Shown here: positions 17,695 through 25,436 of the stretch, piece by piece
Layout: every line of letters starts with the position of its first letter
Position numbering within the stretch: position 1 is the first letter of the stretch
Assembly (NCBI GenBank): GCA_028279425.1
Contig: JANQNV010000290.1
Coordinates: 1 to 53,887 of the forward strand
Direction: 5' to 3'
Length of the DNA stretch: 53,887 nt
Source of the DNA: Longimicrobiales bacterium
Lineage (GTDB): Bacteria > Gemmatimonadota > Gemmatimonadetes > Longimicrobiales > Gaopeijiaceae
Made by a program: the position numbers and the translations under genes
The notes under the pieces: generated by a model
What the model saw: the letters and a program-made list of their open reading frames with translations, nothing else
The model's database searches: none
Told to the model about the DNA's origin: nothing

Positions 17695-19404
17695 ATGTAT
17701 CCCTCCTTCCGCATTCTGCCGTGGCCTCGCGAGGTCACCCTTCCACATCTCACGCTCGTCCGAGAATCCGCCCCGAGGTACGGCAGGACCGATCCGAGTC
17801 CCGTCGATCCCACGGGCGGCCCGTCCGCCGACGAGCTGCTCGACGTCACTGGTACGTCCTCCGACGAATTGCTGGAGCTCGGCGACCGCATCGCCGAACT
17901 GGCCCGTTCCATACAGGTCGCCGAGGCAGAGATGATGCGGCTCATCGTCGAGTTCGACGAGCGCCGCGGGTGGAAGACGGCCGGCTTCCCCAACTGCGCG
18001 GAGTGGCTGGCGTGGCGGATCGGCGTTCGGTCGGGTGCGGCGCGCGAGCGGGTGCGAACGGCGAGAGCGTTGGGGGGACTGCCCCAGACCCTCGCCGCGA
18101 TGACCGCCGGTGAGCTTTCGTATGCAAAGGCTCGCGCGCTTACCCGTGTGGCTACGCCCGACAGCGAAGGACGACTCCTCGAGTTGGCCGCCGCCGGTTC
18201 GGCCGAGAACCTCGAGCGCGTGGTCCGGGCCTGGAAGGCCATGGACGATGTCCGGGAACTCACGGTCGAGCAGGCCCGTCACCGGCGCCGCGCCTTCTCG
18301 GTGTTCGTGGATGACGACGGTAGCTACATCGTGAAGGGTCGCCTCGATCCCGAGGTGGGAGCGGTACTGATGCGGGCGGTGGAGGCGGCGTCGGATGCTC
18401 TCTTTCGGGCCGAAAATGGTGCGGGCGAGTCGGGTATCGAAGGGCGCGAGGACCAGGCTGGAGGCCACGAGGTCACCCCCGCCCAGCGACGGGCGGATGC
18501 CGTGGGCCTGCTCGCCGAGCGGGCGCTCGCTTCCGGCTTTGGAGACGACGCTCGAGGCACCCGGGCCGACCGCTATCAGGTGCTACTCCGCGTCGAGCCC
18601 GACACGCTGCGGAGCGATCGGCCCTCGGGGCGTGCCGAGCTCGATGGGGTGCGGGTCCCCAAGGCGACCGCACGGCGGCTGACCTGCGATACCGGGGTGT
18701 CCCTGGTTGCTGGGGGGAGCACGCACGTTCCCGCGGGAACGTTGGGGCACCGCGTGATGGCTCGCACATCGGTCGGGCGCGTTTCCGCGGAAACGCCTAC
18801 ATGCTGCTCCGGCGGTGGCCGCTCGAGCGCTCGGGGAGCAGGGCGCCACGATGGTCCGTCGAGCGCTCGGGAAGCAGGGCGCCAGGAGGGGCCGTCGAGC
18901 GCGGCCCCCGCAGTCGCTGGCGCGGGTCGCCGCACACGCACCATCCCCCCCGCAGTGCGCCGCGCACTCCTGGCACGAGACAAGGGGTGTCGTTTCCCCG
19001 GCTGTGGGAGTCGGTTCTGCGAAGCACACCACATCGTGCACTGGGCCGATGGCGGGCCCACCGACCTCGACAACCTGGTGCTCCTCTGCCGGCGCCATCA
19101 TCGCTTCGTCCATGAAGAAGGCATGACGATCTGCATGGATCGCACGGGGGCGGTCGTGTTCTTCACGGCTGGGGGGCGCGCGATTGCAGGGGCGCCGGCG
19201 CCGCGCGGGGAGTTTGGGATGGCTCGGCCCGGAAACCCACGAACCGCGGTGGCTCGGGCAGGTGCCCCACACCCTCTACCTTCAGCGCCGGTGTCCCATG
19301 CGACCTATCCGGGAGCGGCGCGCTTCGTTCATGATCGAGACATCCCCTGGAGGATCGAGGCTCGGGCGTGGGAAGCGCTGGATGCGCCTGGAGACCCGAC
19401 TTGA
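17695..19404 (+). CDS. DUF222 domain-containing HNH endonuclease
   Basis: ATG 17695 gives 569 residues. The N-terminal part (about 50-330) is the helical DUF222 region (ARSIQVAEAEMMRLIVEFDE, LGGLPQTLAAMTAGELSYAK). The C-terminal HNH motif is CRFPGC-x5-CEAHHIVHWADGG, then NLVLLCRRHHRFVHE, with both metal-binding Cys pairs, preceded by the usual RRTRTIPPAVRRALLARD lead-in. These proteins are nicking or double-strand nucleases abundant in Actinobacteria and Gemmatimonadota; some lie in mobile elements, others appear domesticated. The linker just before the HNH is expanded: it contains two 18-bp perfect DNA palindromes and a 36-bp tandem repeat. The last ~60 residues are low-complexity. The gene stands alone and converges on the YceI gene. 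I see no partner methylase or toxin-antitoxin gene, so its target is unknown. Confidence 0.87.
   Translation: MYPSFRILPWPREVTLPHLTLVRESAPRYGRTDPSPVDPTGGPSADELLDVTGTSSDELLELGDRIAELARSIQVAEAEMMRLIVEFDERRGWKTAGFPNCAEWLAWRIGVRSGAARERVRTARALGGLPQTLAAMTAGELSYAKARALTRVATPDSEGRLLELAAAGSAENLERVVRAWKAMDDVRELTVEQARHRRRAFSVFVDDDGSYIVKGRLDPEVGAVLMRAVEAASDALFRAENGAGESGIEGREDQAGGHEVTPAQRRADAVGLLAERALASGFGDDARGTRADRYQVLLRVEPDTLRSDRPSGRAELDGVRVPKATARRLTCDTGVSLVAGGSTHVPAGTLGHRVMARTSVGRVSAETPTCCSGGGRSSARGAGRHDGPSSAREAGRQEGPSSAAPAVAGAGRRTRTIPPAVRRALLARDKGCRFPGCGSRFCEAHHIVHWADGGPTDLDNLVLLCRRHHRFVHEEGMTICMDRTGAVVFFTAGGRAIAGAPAPRGEFGMARPGNPRTAVARAGAPHPLPSAPVSHATYPGAARFVHDRDIPWRIEARAWEALDAPGDPT
18725..18742. repeat. 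18-bp perfect palindrome inside the HNH gene (first)
   Basis: ACGTTCCCGCGGGAACGT, a perfect palindrome. It encodes the linker residues HVPAGT. Its centre is 54 bp from that of a second palindrome of the same design at 18779, an in-frame distance. Confidence 0.9.
18779..18796. repeat. 18-bp perfect palindrome inside the HNH gene (second)
   Basis: GCGTTTCCGCGGAAACGC, a perfect palindrome sharing the core CGTT-Y-CCGCGG-R-AACG with the first. It encodes VSAET-type residues. Confidence 0.9.
18824..18895 (+). repeat. 36-bp in-frame tandem repeat, two copies, in the HNH linker
   Basis: Copies at 18824-18859 and 18860-18895, each beginning CGAGCGCTCGGG and encoding SSAR(G/E)AGR(H/Q)(D/E)GP. A partial third copy starts at 18896. 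The repeat lies between the DUF222 part and the HNH motif. Confidence 0.85.
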
Positions 19405-19437
19405 CCGTCGGGTGTCCCACCGTTGGAGGGTTCCCTG

Positions 19438-19462
19438 GAACGAGCGTGACGAACCCTCGTTC
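19438..19462. terminator. Possible bidirectional terminator hairpin
   Basis: GAACGAG and CTCGTTC form a 7-bp stem with an 11-nt loop between the convergent HNH and YceI genes. No T-run is adjacent. Position is suitable, but strength is modest. Confidence 0.3.
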
Positions 19463-19491
19463 GGTTTCCGCGATGACTGAGACATTCCGAC

Positions 19492-20343
19492 TCAGGGCAA
19501 CCGGAGCACCGATCCTGTACTCTTCGTTCCCGACGGGTTGCCGGGGCTCCCCGCCACCGAGGAGCGGCGCCGGTAGCCCCCCGGAAGCTCCGGCGCAGGG
19601 ACCTGGAGCCAGAGCTGCAGCTCGTCCTTCGGATTCCCGAAGACTCCGCCAGGGCCGGCGCGCGGCACCTCCACATCGAGTTCGCCGAAGGTGGTGTCGG
19701 CCCACCCGCGTAGGAGTTCTGCTTCGCCCGGCGAGGCGGCTTCGCCTGGCGAGGCCGATCCGGAGGCCGATTCGCCTGGCGAGGCCGATCCGGAGGCCGA
19801 TTCGCCTTGGGAGGCCGATCCCCCCGGCGAGGCCAAATCGCCCGAGAGAGCCTCATCTGCCTCCGAGTCTGCGGACACGACGGCCAGCGTGAAGCGGATC
19901 GGCTTCGGCTCACCCGCGATCGTCATCGTGCCACCGAGCTCGACGACCTCCCCGTCGAGGATCGCCCGCGCCGCCTCGACCGAAATGAGATCTGAGTCGA
20001 ACCGCAGGGGCAGGAGTTCGGGGCCGCCCAGGATCTCGGCTACGTGGCCGTCGCGCTTCTCATTCTCCGAGTCGAAGCTGGTCACCGGTATGATCGCCAC
20101 GGCCCGAACGCTGTCGCCGACCGCGTTGGGCTCGAGAGTGAACGTCACCTCCTGACTCACACCGGTGACGGTGACGGTACGCAGTCCGAACAGCTGACCC
20201 TTGCGGGTCTCGTACGCAGCGCCCGCACCGACGAGACGCTCGGGCGGGGGCGGAGGCGCGTCCTGTGCGATGAGCGTCGTGCCGGGGAGGAGCAGCAGAG
20301 CCGCAAGCAGCACGACCCGGGCGAGAACGTGGCGGTGTGGCAT
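19492..20343 (-). CDS. YceI-like secreted protein
   Basis: The 283-residue product has a clear signal peptide (ARVVLLAALLLLPGTTLIAQ). Residues about 35-160 resemble the YceI lipocalin-like fold: AAYETRKGQLFGLRTVTVTG, then FDSENEKRDGHVAEIL, which corresponds to the family's RDxHL region, then a GTMTIAGEPKPIRFTLAVV strand pair. YceI proteins bind isoprenoid-type lipids in the periplasm. The chain is interrupted at about 170-208 by a Ser/Pro/Gly/Glu repeat (ASPGESASGS units; DNA repeat at 19721-19834). The YceI-like beta pattern then resumes (TTFGELDVEVPRAG), so the repeat appears to have expanded inside a domain loop. Divergent from the S9 peptidase. Family assignment is moderate; ligand unknown. 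Confidence 0.65.
   Translation of the reverse strand: MPHRHVLARVVLLAALLLLPGTTLIAQDAPPPPPERLVGAGAAYETRKGQLFGLRTVTVTGVSQEVTFTLEPNAVGDSVRAVAIIPVTSFDSENEKRDGHVAEILGGPELLPLRFDSDLISVEAARAILDGEVVELGGTMTIAGEPKPIRFTLAVVSADSEADEALSGDLASPGGSASQGESASGSASPGESASGSASPGEAASPGEAELLRGWADTTFGELDVEVPRAGPGGVFGNPKDELQLWLQVPAPELPGGYRRRSSVAGSPGNPSGTKSTGSVLRLP
19721..19834 (-). repeat. In-frame 30-bp and 18-bp tandem repeats in the YceI-like gene
   Basis: Two exact 30-bp copies at 19741-19770 and 19771-19800 (starting TTCGCCTGGCGAGGCCGATC on the plus strand). A partial third copy starts at 19801, and an 18-bp pair precedes them from 19721. All periods are multiples of three. Confidence 0.9.
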
Positions 20344-20587
20344 AGGCGAGACAGGGGTGGGGAGAGGATGGCGTCGGGTGATTCCGCGCTTCCGTCTGTA
20401 CGCTCTCCAGCAGCTGCGGATCCGCTGCCCGTCGTTCTCCGAAGCCCGCCCCCCTCGATCGCACCCCAGCGAGAGCCGGGATGAGGGAGAGCTCGGCTGG
20501 ATGGCGATGGCGACGCGCGTTGCCTCTCGCCCCGGCCCGACGAAGATTCACCGCCCACCTGGATCTTCTCCCTGCAAGGGCGTGCGC

Positions 20588-22864
20588 ATGCGTGGTCTGC
20601 TGGTGTTGCCGTCGGTGTCCGTTCGCGGATTCGGCCCCCTCGTGCCGTCGGTGTCCGTTCGCGGATTCGGCCCCCTCGTGCCGTCGGCGTTCGTTCGCGG
20701 ATTCGGCCTCCCCGTGCCGTCGGCGTTCGCAGCCGGCATCGGCCTCGTGGCTCCGGCGTTCGCCGTCGGCATCGGTCTCGTGGCTCCGGCGTTCGCCGTC
20801 GGCATCGGTCTCCTCGCGGCTCCGAAGGCCACGGCTGCACAGGACGGGACGCAGGCCGCCGCCCGACGCGCCCTCACGCTGGAGGACTACTACGCGGTCA
20901 AGAGCGTCGCAGGCCCGCGTATCTCCCCCGACGGGGACTGGGTCGTCTACGGGACCGAGAGCCGCGTCGAGGCCGACAACGGGAGTATCCGCGAGATGTG
21001 GCTGACCCGAACGGACGGCTCCGGCGAGCCGGTGCTGGCCTACGAGGGCGACGTGGGCGAGGCGCCGCGCTGGACCGATGACGGACAGGTGGCGTTTTCC
21101 GACGGCCAAGGGCAGCGCTGGTTGGTCGGACCCGATGAGCCGACGCCCGTGGTCGACGATCGGCTCGAGGTCGCGGGGATACCGAGTCCGGACGGAAGCT
21201 GGCGCATGGTGCTGCGGGACGCCGCTTTGGAGGCCGAGGCCGAGACGCCGATGACCGATTTCGAGCGCCGCCACGCCGAGCGCTTCGAGGGCGCGCAGTT
21301 CGACTGGTATCCCTTCGTGCGCGACGGGGAGTCGTTCCCGCTGCCGGATCCGAAGTCTCGACCCATGCAGGAGATCGTGCTCGAGGCGGCCGAAGGCGGG
21401 CGGTCGGTGACCCTGACCTCACTCGGCTTGCGCCCGGGCAACCTGTCGTGGCGTCCCGACGGACAGCAGATCCTGTTCACAGCCGACGAGGCGGTGCGCG
21501 ATCCCTTGCTCTACGGGCGCTCGGACCTGTTCACCGTCGATCTGGACGGCGAGGTCACCCGGCTCACCGACGACGGGTTCACCTACTCCAGCGTCGCGTA
21601 CGCACCCGACGGTGACTCGTTCTCGTACATCCGCGGATGGGGCACGGACTACATCATCGAACGCAAGCTGAACCACGGTGGTCCGCGAGACCTCTATGTG
21701 CGCCCCGTCGACGGGGGGGAGCCCCTCAACCTGACCGCCGACTTCGACCTCGACCCGAGCGGCCCCCGCTGGTCACCCGATGCCCGGCACATCTACTTCA
21801 CTGCGGGGATCGGTGGTGCGACCCACCTCTTCCGGGTCTCGGCCGAGGGGGGCGCGGTCGAGCAGATCACCACAGGTGCCCGCCGCATTCGCAGTCTCAC
21901 CATCGACGACGACTTCGAGCGCATGACCTACATGGTCGGCCTCTTCGAGACGCCGTCCGAAGTCTGGTCGGCCGACATCGACGGCAGCGACGAGCGGCGG
22001 CTCACCCGTGTGCACGACCGCTTCGTGGCCGATGTGGCGCTGAGCCCCGCCGAGACCATCCATTACGAGAGCTTCGACGGGACCCCGATCGAGGGATTCC
22101 TGCTCCATCCCCACGGCTACGACCCCGATGCGCCGACTGCGGGGACGTGGCCGCTGATCGTCGTCAATCACGGGGGACCCCACTCCGCCTCGGGCTACGG
22201 CTTCAACTTCAAGAACCAGTACTTCGCGGCCCGCGGCTACTTCGTGTTCCTACCCAACTTCCGCAGCTCGACCGGCTACGGCGACGACTTCAAGTGGGCG
22301 ACGTGGGGCGGCTGGGGCACCCTCGACGGAGAAGACGTACTGGCCGGCGTCGACCACCTGGTCGAGCGCTATCCGATCGACCGCGACCGCGTCGGGACCA
22401 CGGGTCACTCGTACGGCGGCATCCTCACCAACTGGCTCATCACCCGGTATCCGGATCGGTTCGCCGCAGCGGTGAGCGGTGCGGGCGCCTCGAACTGGAC
22501 GAGCAACTACGCGCATTCCGATGTGGCACGCACCAAGGAGTTGGAGTTCTTCGGCCGTCCGTGGGAGCCCGAGGCGCGTGAGATCATGATCCGGCAGTCC
22601 GCCTACCTGAACTCGGGCGGGGTGAAGACGCCGACGCTGTTCGTGCACGGTGAAGTCGACTATCGCGTGCCGCTCGAGGGGGCGATCCAGCTGTACACCT
22701 CCCTGAAGAAGCAGCGGGTACCGGCCGAGCTGATCGTCTACGACGGCATGGCGCACGGCATCCGTGGCCACTGGAACAACGTGCACCGCATGATGAACGA
22801 GATGCGCTGGTGGGAGACCTACCTCAAGCCGCAGCGGGGTGCGCTGACGAGCGACGGAGGCTGA
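20588..22864 (+). CDS. S9-family serine peptidase (prolyl oligopeptidase / acylaminoacyl-peptidase type) with a repeat-expanded leader
   Basis: ATG 20588 gives 758 residues, with AAGG 8 nt upstream; further in-frame ATGs lie near 20500. The mature chain begins near AQDGTQAAARRALTLEDYY, with an N-terminal beta-propeller (about 90-490; YxSVAYAPDG and GPRWSPDARHIYF blades) and a C-terminal alpha/beta hydrolase. The catalytic triad is Ser608 (GHSYGG), Asp691 (HGEVDYRVPL) and His723 (GMAHGIRGH). It should cleave short peptides after export. Residues 8-77 are six tandem 11-12-residue hydrophobic units, making an extraordinarily long leader before an ATA-AQ cleavage site. Divergent from the YceI gene across a 244-bp gap (20344-20587) in which I see no clear promoter. 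Confidence 0.9.
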   Translation: MRGLLVLPSVSVRGFGPLVPSVSVRGFGPLVPSAFVRGFGLPVPSAFAAGIGLVAPAFAVGIGLVAPAFAVGIGLLAAPKATAAQDGTQAAARRALTLEDYYAVKSVAGPRISPDGDWVVYGTESRVEADNGSIREMWLTRTDGSGEPVLAYEGDVGEAPRWTDDGQVAFSDGQGQRWLVGPDEPTPVVDDRLEVAGIPSPDGSWRMVLRDAALEAEAETPMTDFERRHAERFEGAQFDWYPFVRDGESFPLPDPKSRPMQEIVLEAAEGGRSVTLTSLGLRPGNLSWRPDGQQILFTADEAVRDPLLYGRSDLFTVDLDGEVTRLTDDGFTYSSVAYAPDGDSFSYIRGWGTDYIIERKLNHGGPRDLYVRPVDGGEPLNLTADFDLDPSGPRWSPDARHIYFTAGIGGATHLFRVSAEGGAVEQITTGARRIRSLTIDDDFERMTYMVGLFETPSEVWSADIDGSDERRLTRVHDRFVADVALSPAETIHYESFDGTPIEGFLLHPHGYDPDAPTAGTWPLIVVNHGGPHSASGYGFNFKNQYFAARGYFVFLPNFRSSTGYGDDFKWATWGGWGTLDGEDVLAGVDHLVERYPIDRDRVGTTGHSYGGILTNWLITRYPDRFAAAVSGAGASNWTSNYAHSDVARTKELEFFGRPWEPEAREIMIRQSAYLNSGGVKTPTLFVHGEVDYRVPLEGAIQLYTSLKKQRVPAELIVYDGMAHGIRGHWNNVHRMMNEMRWWETYLKPQRGALTSDGG
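20609..20818 (+). repeat. Six-copy 36/33-bp minisatellite inside a signal peptide
   Basis: Four 36-bp copies (20609, 20645, 20681, 20717) and two 33-bp copies (20753, 20786). The first two copies are identical. They encode PSVSVRGFGPLV twice, PSAFVRGFGLPV, PSAFAAGIGLVA, PAFAVGIGLVA and PAFAVGIGLLA. Confidence 0.95.
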
Positions 22865-22977
22865 GGGGGCGGAGCAGCCGAGAAGCGGGCGAGCGACGAG
22901 CAGGCGGGGTAGCCGCTCGGGCTTCGGTTCCGCAGGTTGAGGCCCAACCCACAGGAGCCCACAGAAGAGGATCGCGC

Positions 22978-24243
22978 ATGTCCGGCAACGAACGGCCGAA
23001 GCTGTCCCGCAGGGCGTGGATCACCACCGCCTCCGGTGTGGTCGCCGCCGGCCTCGTGCACACGCAGGCCGATGCCATGCGCCTGGTGGCCGAGGAGATC
23101 CCACAGCAGACACAGGATCCGACCCGTGTTCCGGGCCGGATCGTCTCCGAGCTCGGCACACGGGCCCCGGCCGAGCAGCCGAGGCGGCTCCTGCGCGCCC
23201 AGACGCTCTCGTCGTCGTCACGGACGCCGCTCGCCGACCTCATGGGTGTGATCACACCGTCCGACCTCCACTTCGAGCGGCACCACGCCGGTGTCCCCGA
23301 CATCGCGTTCGGGGATCACGAGCTGCTCGTGCACGGCATGGTCGAGCGACCGATGGTCTTTCGGATGGCCGACCTGATGCGGTACCCGCAGGTGTCGCGC
23401 ATCCGCTTCCTGGAGTGCTCCGGCAACGGCGGCGGCGTGTACAGCCGGACGCGGATGCCGACCGAGGTGACGGTGCAGGCGATGGACGGGCTGCTTTCGA
23501 CGAGCGAATGGACGGGTGTCCCGGTCTCGACGATCCTGCGTGAGGTGGGGGTCCGTCCCGGCGCGTCGTGGATCCTGGCGGAGGGCTCCGACGCCGCCGT
23601 CATGTCGAGGAGCATCCCCCTCGACAAGGTCATGGACGACTCCCTTCTCGCCTACGGGCAGAACGGCGAGCGGCTGCGGCCCGAGCAGGGGTACCCGCTC
23701 CGACTCTTCAACCCGGGCTACGAAGGAAACACCAGCGTGAAGTGGTTGCGGCGGATCGAGGTCACCGACCGCCCCACCCACACCCGCGACGAGACGTCGA
23801 AGTACACCGATCCGCTGGGCGACGGAACGGTGCGGCAATTTTCGCTCACGATGGACGCGAAGTCGGTCATCACCTTCCCCTCCTACCCCTTCGCGCTTCC
23901 GGAACGGGGATGGTGGGAGGCACGCGGTCTGGCGTGGTCCGGCCGGGGCCGCATCACCCGGGTGGAGGTGAGCACGGACGGCGGACGCCGGTGGGTCGAT
24001 GCGGCGCTCCAGGGGCCGATCCTGGCGAAGTCGACCGTGCGCTTCCGGCACCTCTTCGAGTGGCAGGGCGACGACACGATCATCCTCAGCCGCGCCACCG
24101 ACGAAACCGGGTACGTGCAGCCGACCGTCCAGCAGCTCTGGGAGGCGCGAGGCGAGCGCACCTCGTACCACCAGAACCATCAGCGCGCCTGGAAGATCGC
24201 GCGAACGGGCGAGGTGACCTTCGGCCTCGGGGAGCTGGTATGA
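22978..24243 (+). CDS. soxC: SoxC-like molybdopterin-dependent sulfur oxidoreductase (sulfite oxidase family)
   Basis: ATG 22978 with AGAGG 7 nt upstream; 421 residues. A twin-arginine leader (KLSRRAWITTASGVVAAGL) indicates folded export with cofactor. The Mo-binding domain has the ligand Cys147 in RFLECSGNGG, plus YEGNTSVKWLRRIEVTDRPT, which matches SoxC/sulfite oxidase signatures. A C-terminal Mo-co dimerisation domain (about 290-400) includes WSGRGRITRVEVSTDGGRRW. SoxC is the Mo subunit of sulfane dehydrogenase SoxCD; close relatives act as sulfite dehydrogenases. The stop overlaps the cytochrome start (GTATGATG), so the two subunits are co-translated. No soxXYZAB genes are in the window, so a stand-alone sulfite or other sulfur oxidation is possible. 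Symbol is by homology only. Confidence 0.85.
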   Translation: MSGNERPKLSRRAWITTASGVVAAGLVHTQADAMRLVAEEIPQQTQDPTRVPGRIVSELGTRAPAEQPRRLLRAQTLSSSSRTPLADLMGVITPSDLHFERHHAGVPDIAFGDHELLVHGMVERPMVFRMADLMRYPQVSRIRFLECSGNGGGVYSRTRMPTEVTVQAMDGLLSTSEWTGVPVSTILREVGVRPGASWILAEGSDAAVMSRSIPLDKVMDDSLLAYGQNGERLRPEQGYPLRLFNPGYEGNTSVKWLRRIEVTDRPTHTRDETSKYTDPLGDGTVRQFSLTMDAKSVITFPSYPFALPERGWWEARGLAWSGRGRITRVEVSTDGGRRWVDAALQGPILAKSTVRFRHLFEWQGDDTIILSRATDETGYVQPTVQQLWEARGERTSYHQNHQRAWKIARTGEVTFGLGELV

Positions 24244-24971
24244 TGCGGGCTGGGCGCGCCGCCGCCCTCATCGGCCTGCCCCTCGTCCTCATGGCGCTCG
24301 GCGGGTGCGCCCCCGATGCGACCGGCGACCGCGCGGGTGCGGCGAGCGGCGACGGCGCGGGTGCTGCGAGCGGCGACGGCGCGGGTGCTGCGAGCGGTGA
24401 CGGCGCGGGTGCTGCGAGCGGCGACGGCGCGCCGAATGGAGGACCCGATGCTGAACTCTTCGCCTCCGACGACAACGTCCTCGCGGCCTCGGCACCCGCC
24501 CGTTTCGGCTTCGGTGCAGAGGCCTCCGCGGCCCGTGTGGCGATGTGGGACATCGACGTGCGTCCCGACGGGGAGGGCCTGCCCGCAGGCAGCGGATCCG
24601 TGGCCGAGGGGCGAGAGGTCTACACGACGTACTGCGTGGCCTGCCACGGCGCGACGGGGACCGAAGGGCCCAACGACCGCCTGGTCGACCCCGTGCAATG
24701 GGACGACGTGCCCACGACGCGCACCGTCGGGAACTACTGGCCTCACGCCACGACGCTCTACGACTACATCCGCAAGGCGATGCCCCAGCTCACTCCCGGT
24801 ATCCTCACGGATGACCAGGTCTACGGGGTGATCGCCTACATCCTGTTCCTGAACGAGATCGTGCCGGAGGATGCCGTGATGGACGCCACGACCTTGCCCG
24901 CCGTCGCCATGCCGGCGCGCGACAAGTTCGTGGTCGACGACCGTGTCGGAGGGAGCGGCGTGGTGCGCTGA
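24240..24971 (+). CDS. soxD: SoxD-like monohaem cytochrome c lipoprotein, partner of SoxC
   Basis: ATG 24240 overlaps the soxC stop; 243 residues. Lipobox VLMALGGC, then APD. A 32-residue linker of four identical-length AGAASGDG units follows (24-bp repeat at 24333-24428). One haem site is at C132-x2-C135-H136 (YCVACHG), with KAMPQLTPG supplying the probable Met ligand and a VIAYILFLN helix, as in SoxD-type cytochromes. Classical SoxD is longer and dihaem, so this is either a SorB-like monohaem partner or a short SoxD. It should take electrons from the Mo subunit in the periplasm. No other cytochrome gene follows; the next reading frame is a gene remnant. Confidence 0.8.
   Translation: MMRAGRAAALIGLPLVLMALGGCAPDATGDRAGAASGDGAGAASGDGAGAASGDGAGAASGDGAPNGGPDAELFASDDNVLAASAPARFGFGAEASAARVAMWDIDVRPDGEGLPAGSGSVAEGREVYTTYCVACHGATGTEGPNDRLVDPVQWDDVPTTRTVGNYWPHATTLYDYIRKAMPQLTPGILTDDQVYGVIAYILFLNEIVPEDAVMDATTLPAVAMPARDKFVVDDRVGGSGVVR
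24333..24428 (+). repeat. 24-bp tandem repeat, four copies, in the cytochrome linker
   Basis: Copies at 24333, 24357, 24381 and 24405, of the form GCGGGTGCTGCGAGCGGCGA plus CGGC. Only two positions differ among copies, indicating recent expansion. Confidence 0.95.
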
Positions 24972-25037
24972 CGCCTGGAGGGCTGGATCGCTCACTCCAG
25001 CCCTGGCCCTCGTCTTGCTTTCGCCGGCCCGGTCGCG

Positions 25038-25436
25038 GTGGGGGCCCAGGTCGTCGAGGGTCGGGTCCTCGACAGCGCGAACGGGCGCCCCACCTCGGGG
25101 GTGACGGTTCAACTCACCGACCTCCAGGGCGACGTGCTCGTCGGCACCGAGACCGACCCTCGTGGAGCCTTCACCCTCGTGGCCCCCGAGCCCGGTGAGT
25201 TTCTGGTGATCGCCTCCGCACTGGGATATCGGACGGTGCGGGGCGGCGTGTTCGTCGTGGGACCGGGCGGCCGGATCGAGATCGATATCCGCCTCCAGGT
25301 GGTGCAGGGTGATTCTGGTATGGACGGCACGGCGGTGACCCCGGAGGCCGACGTCCGTCAGCCGCCGTACCCGGCCTCCCTCACCCACGCACCCGTCGCC
25401 GCCAGCAGCCGGTCCACGTCCCTCGCGTCGTTGTAG
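25038..25436 (+). pseudogene. Remnant of a carboxypeptidase-regulatory-like domain protein (paralogue of the gene at 31131-31964)
   Basis: The best frame begins at a GTG with no Shine-Dalgarno, directly at GAQVVEGRV, which looks like the first residues of a mature exported protein. A hydrophobic leader (SLTPALALVLLSPA) sits just upstream in a different frame (about 24988-25030), so the signal peptide appears broken by an indel. About 47 of 83 residues match the first domain of the plug protein at 31131-31964 (VVEGR, LTDL, VRGGVF, RIEI-x-IRLQ). The homology stops after IRLQ; the plug part is missing, and the frame runs antisense into the 3' end of the PLP enzyme gene. A live short protein is possible if a non-ATG start is used. 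Confidence 0.55.

Noticed and set aside
17695..19404. A homing endonuclease or restriction-modification system
   Set aside because: The HNH gene has no adjacent methylase, intron or intein, and DUF222-HNH proteins are common stand-alone genes. I kept it as a plain nuclease.
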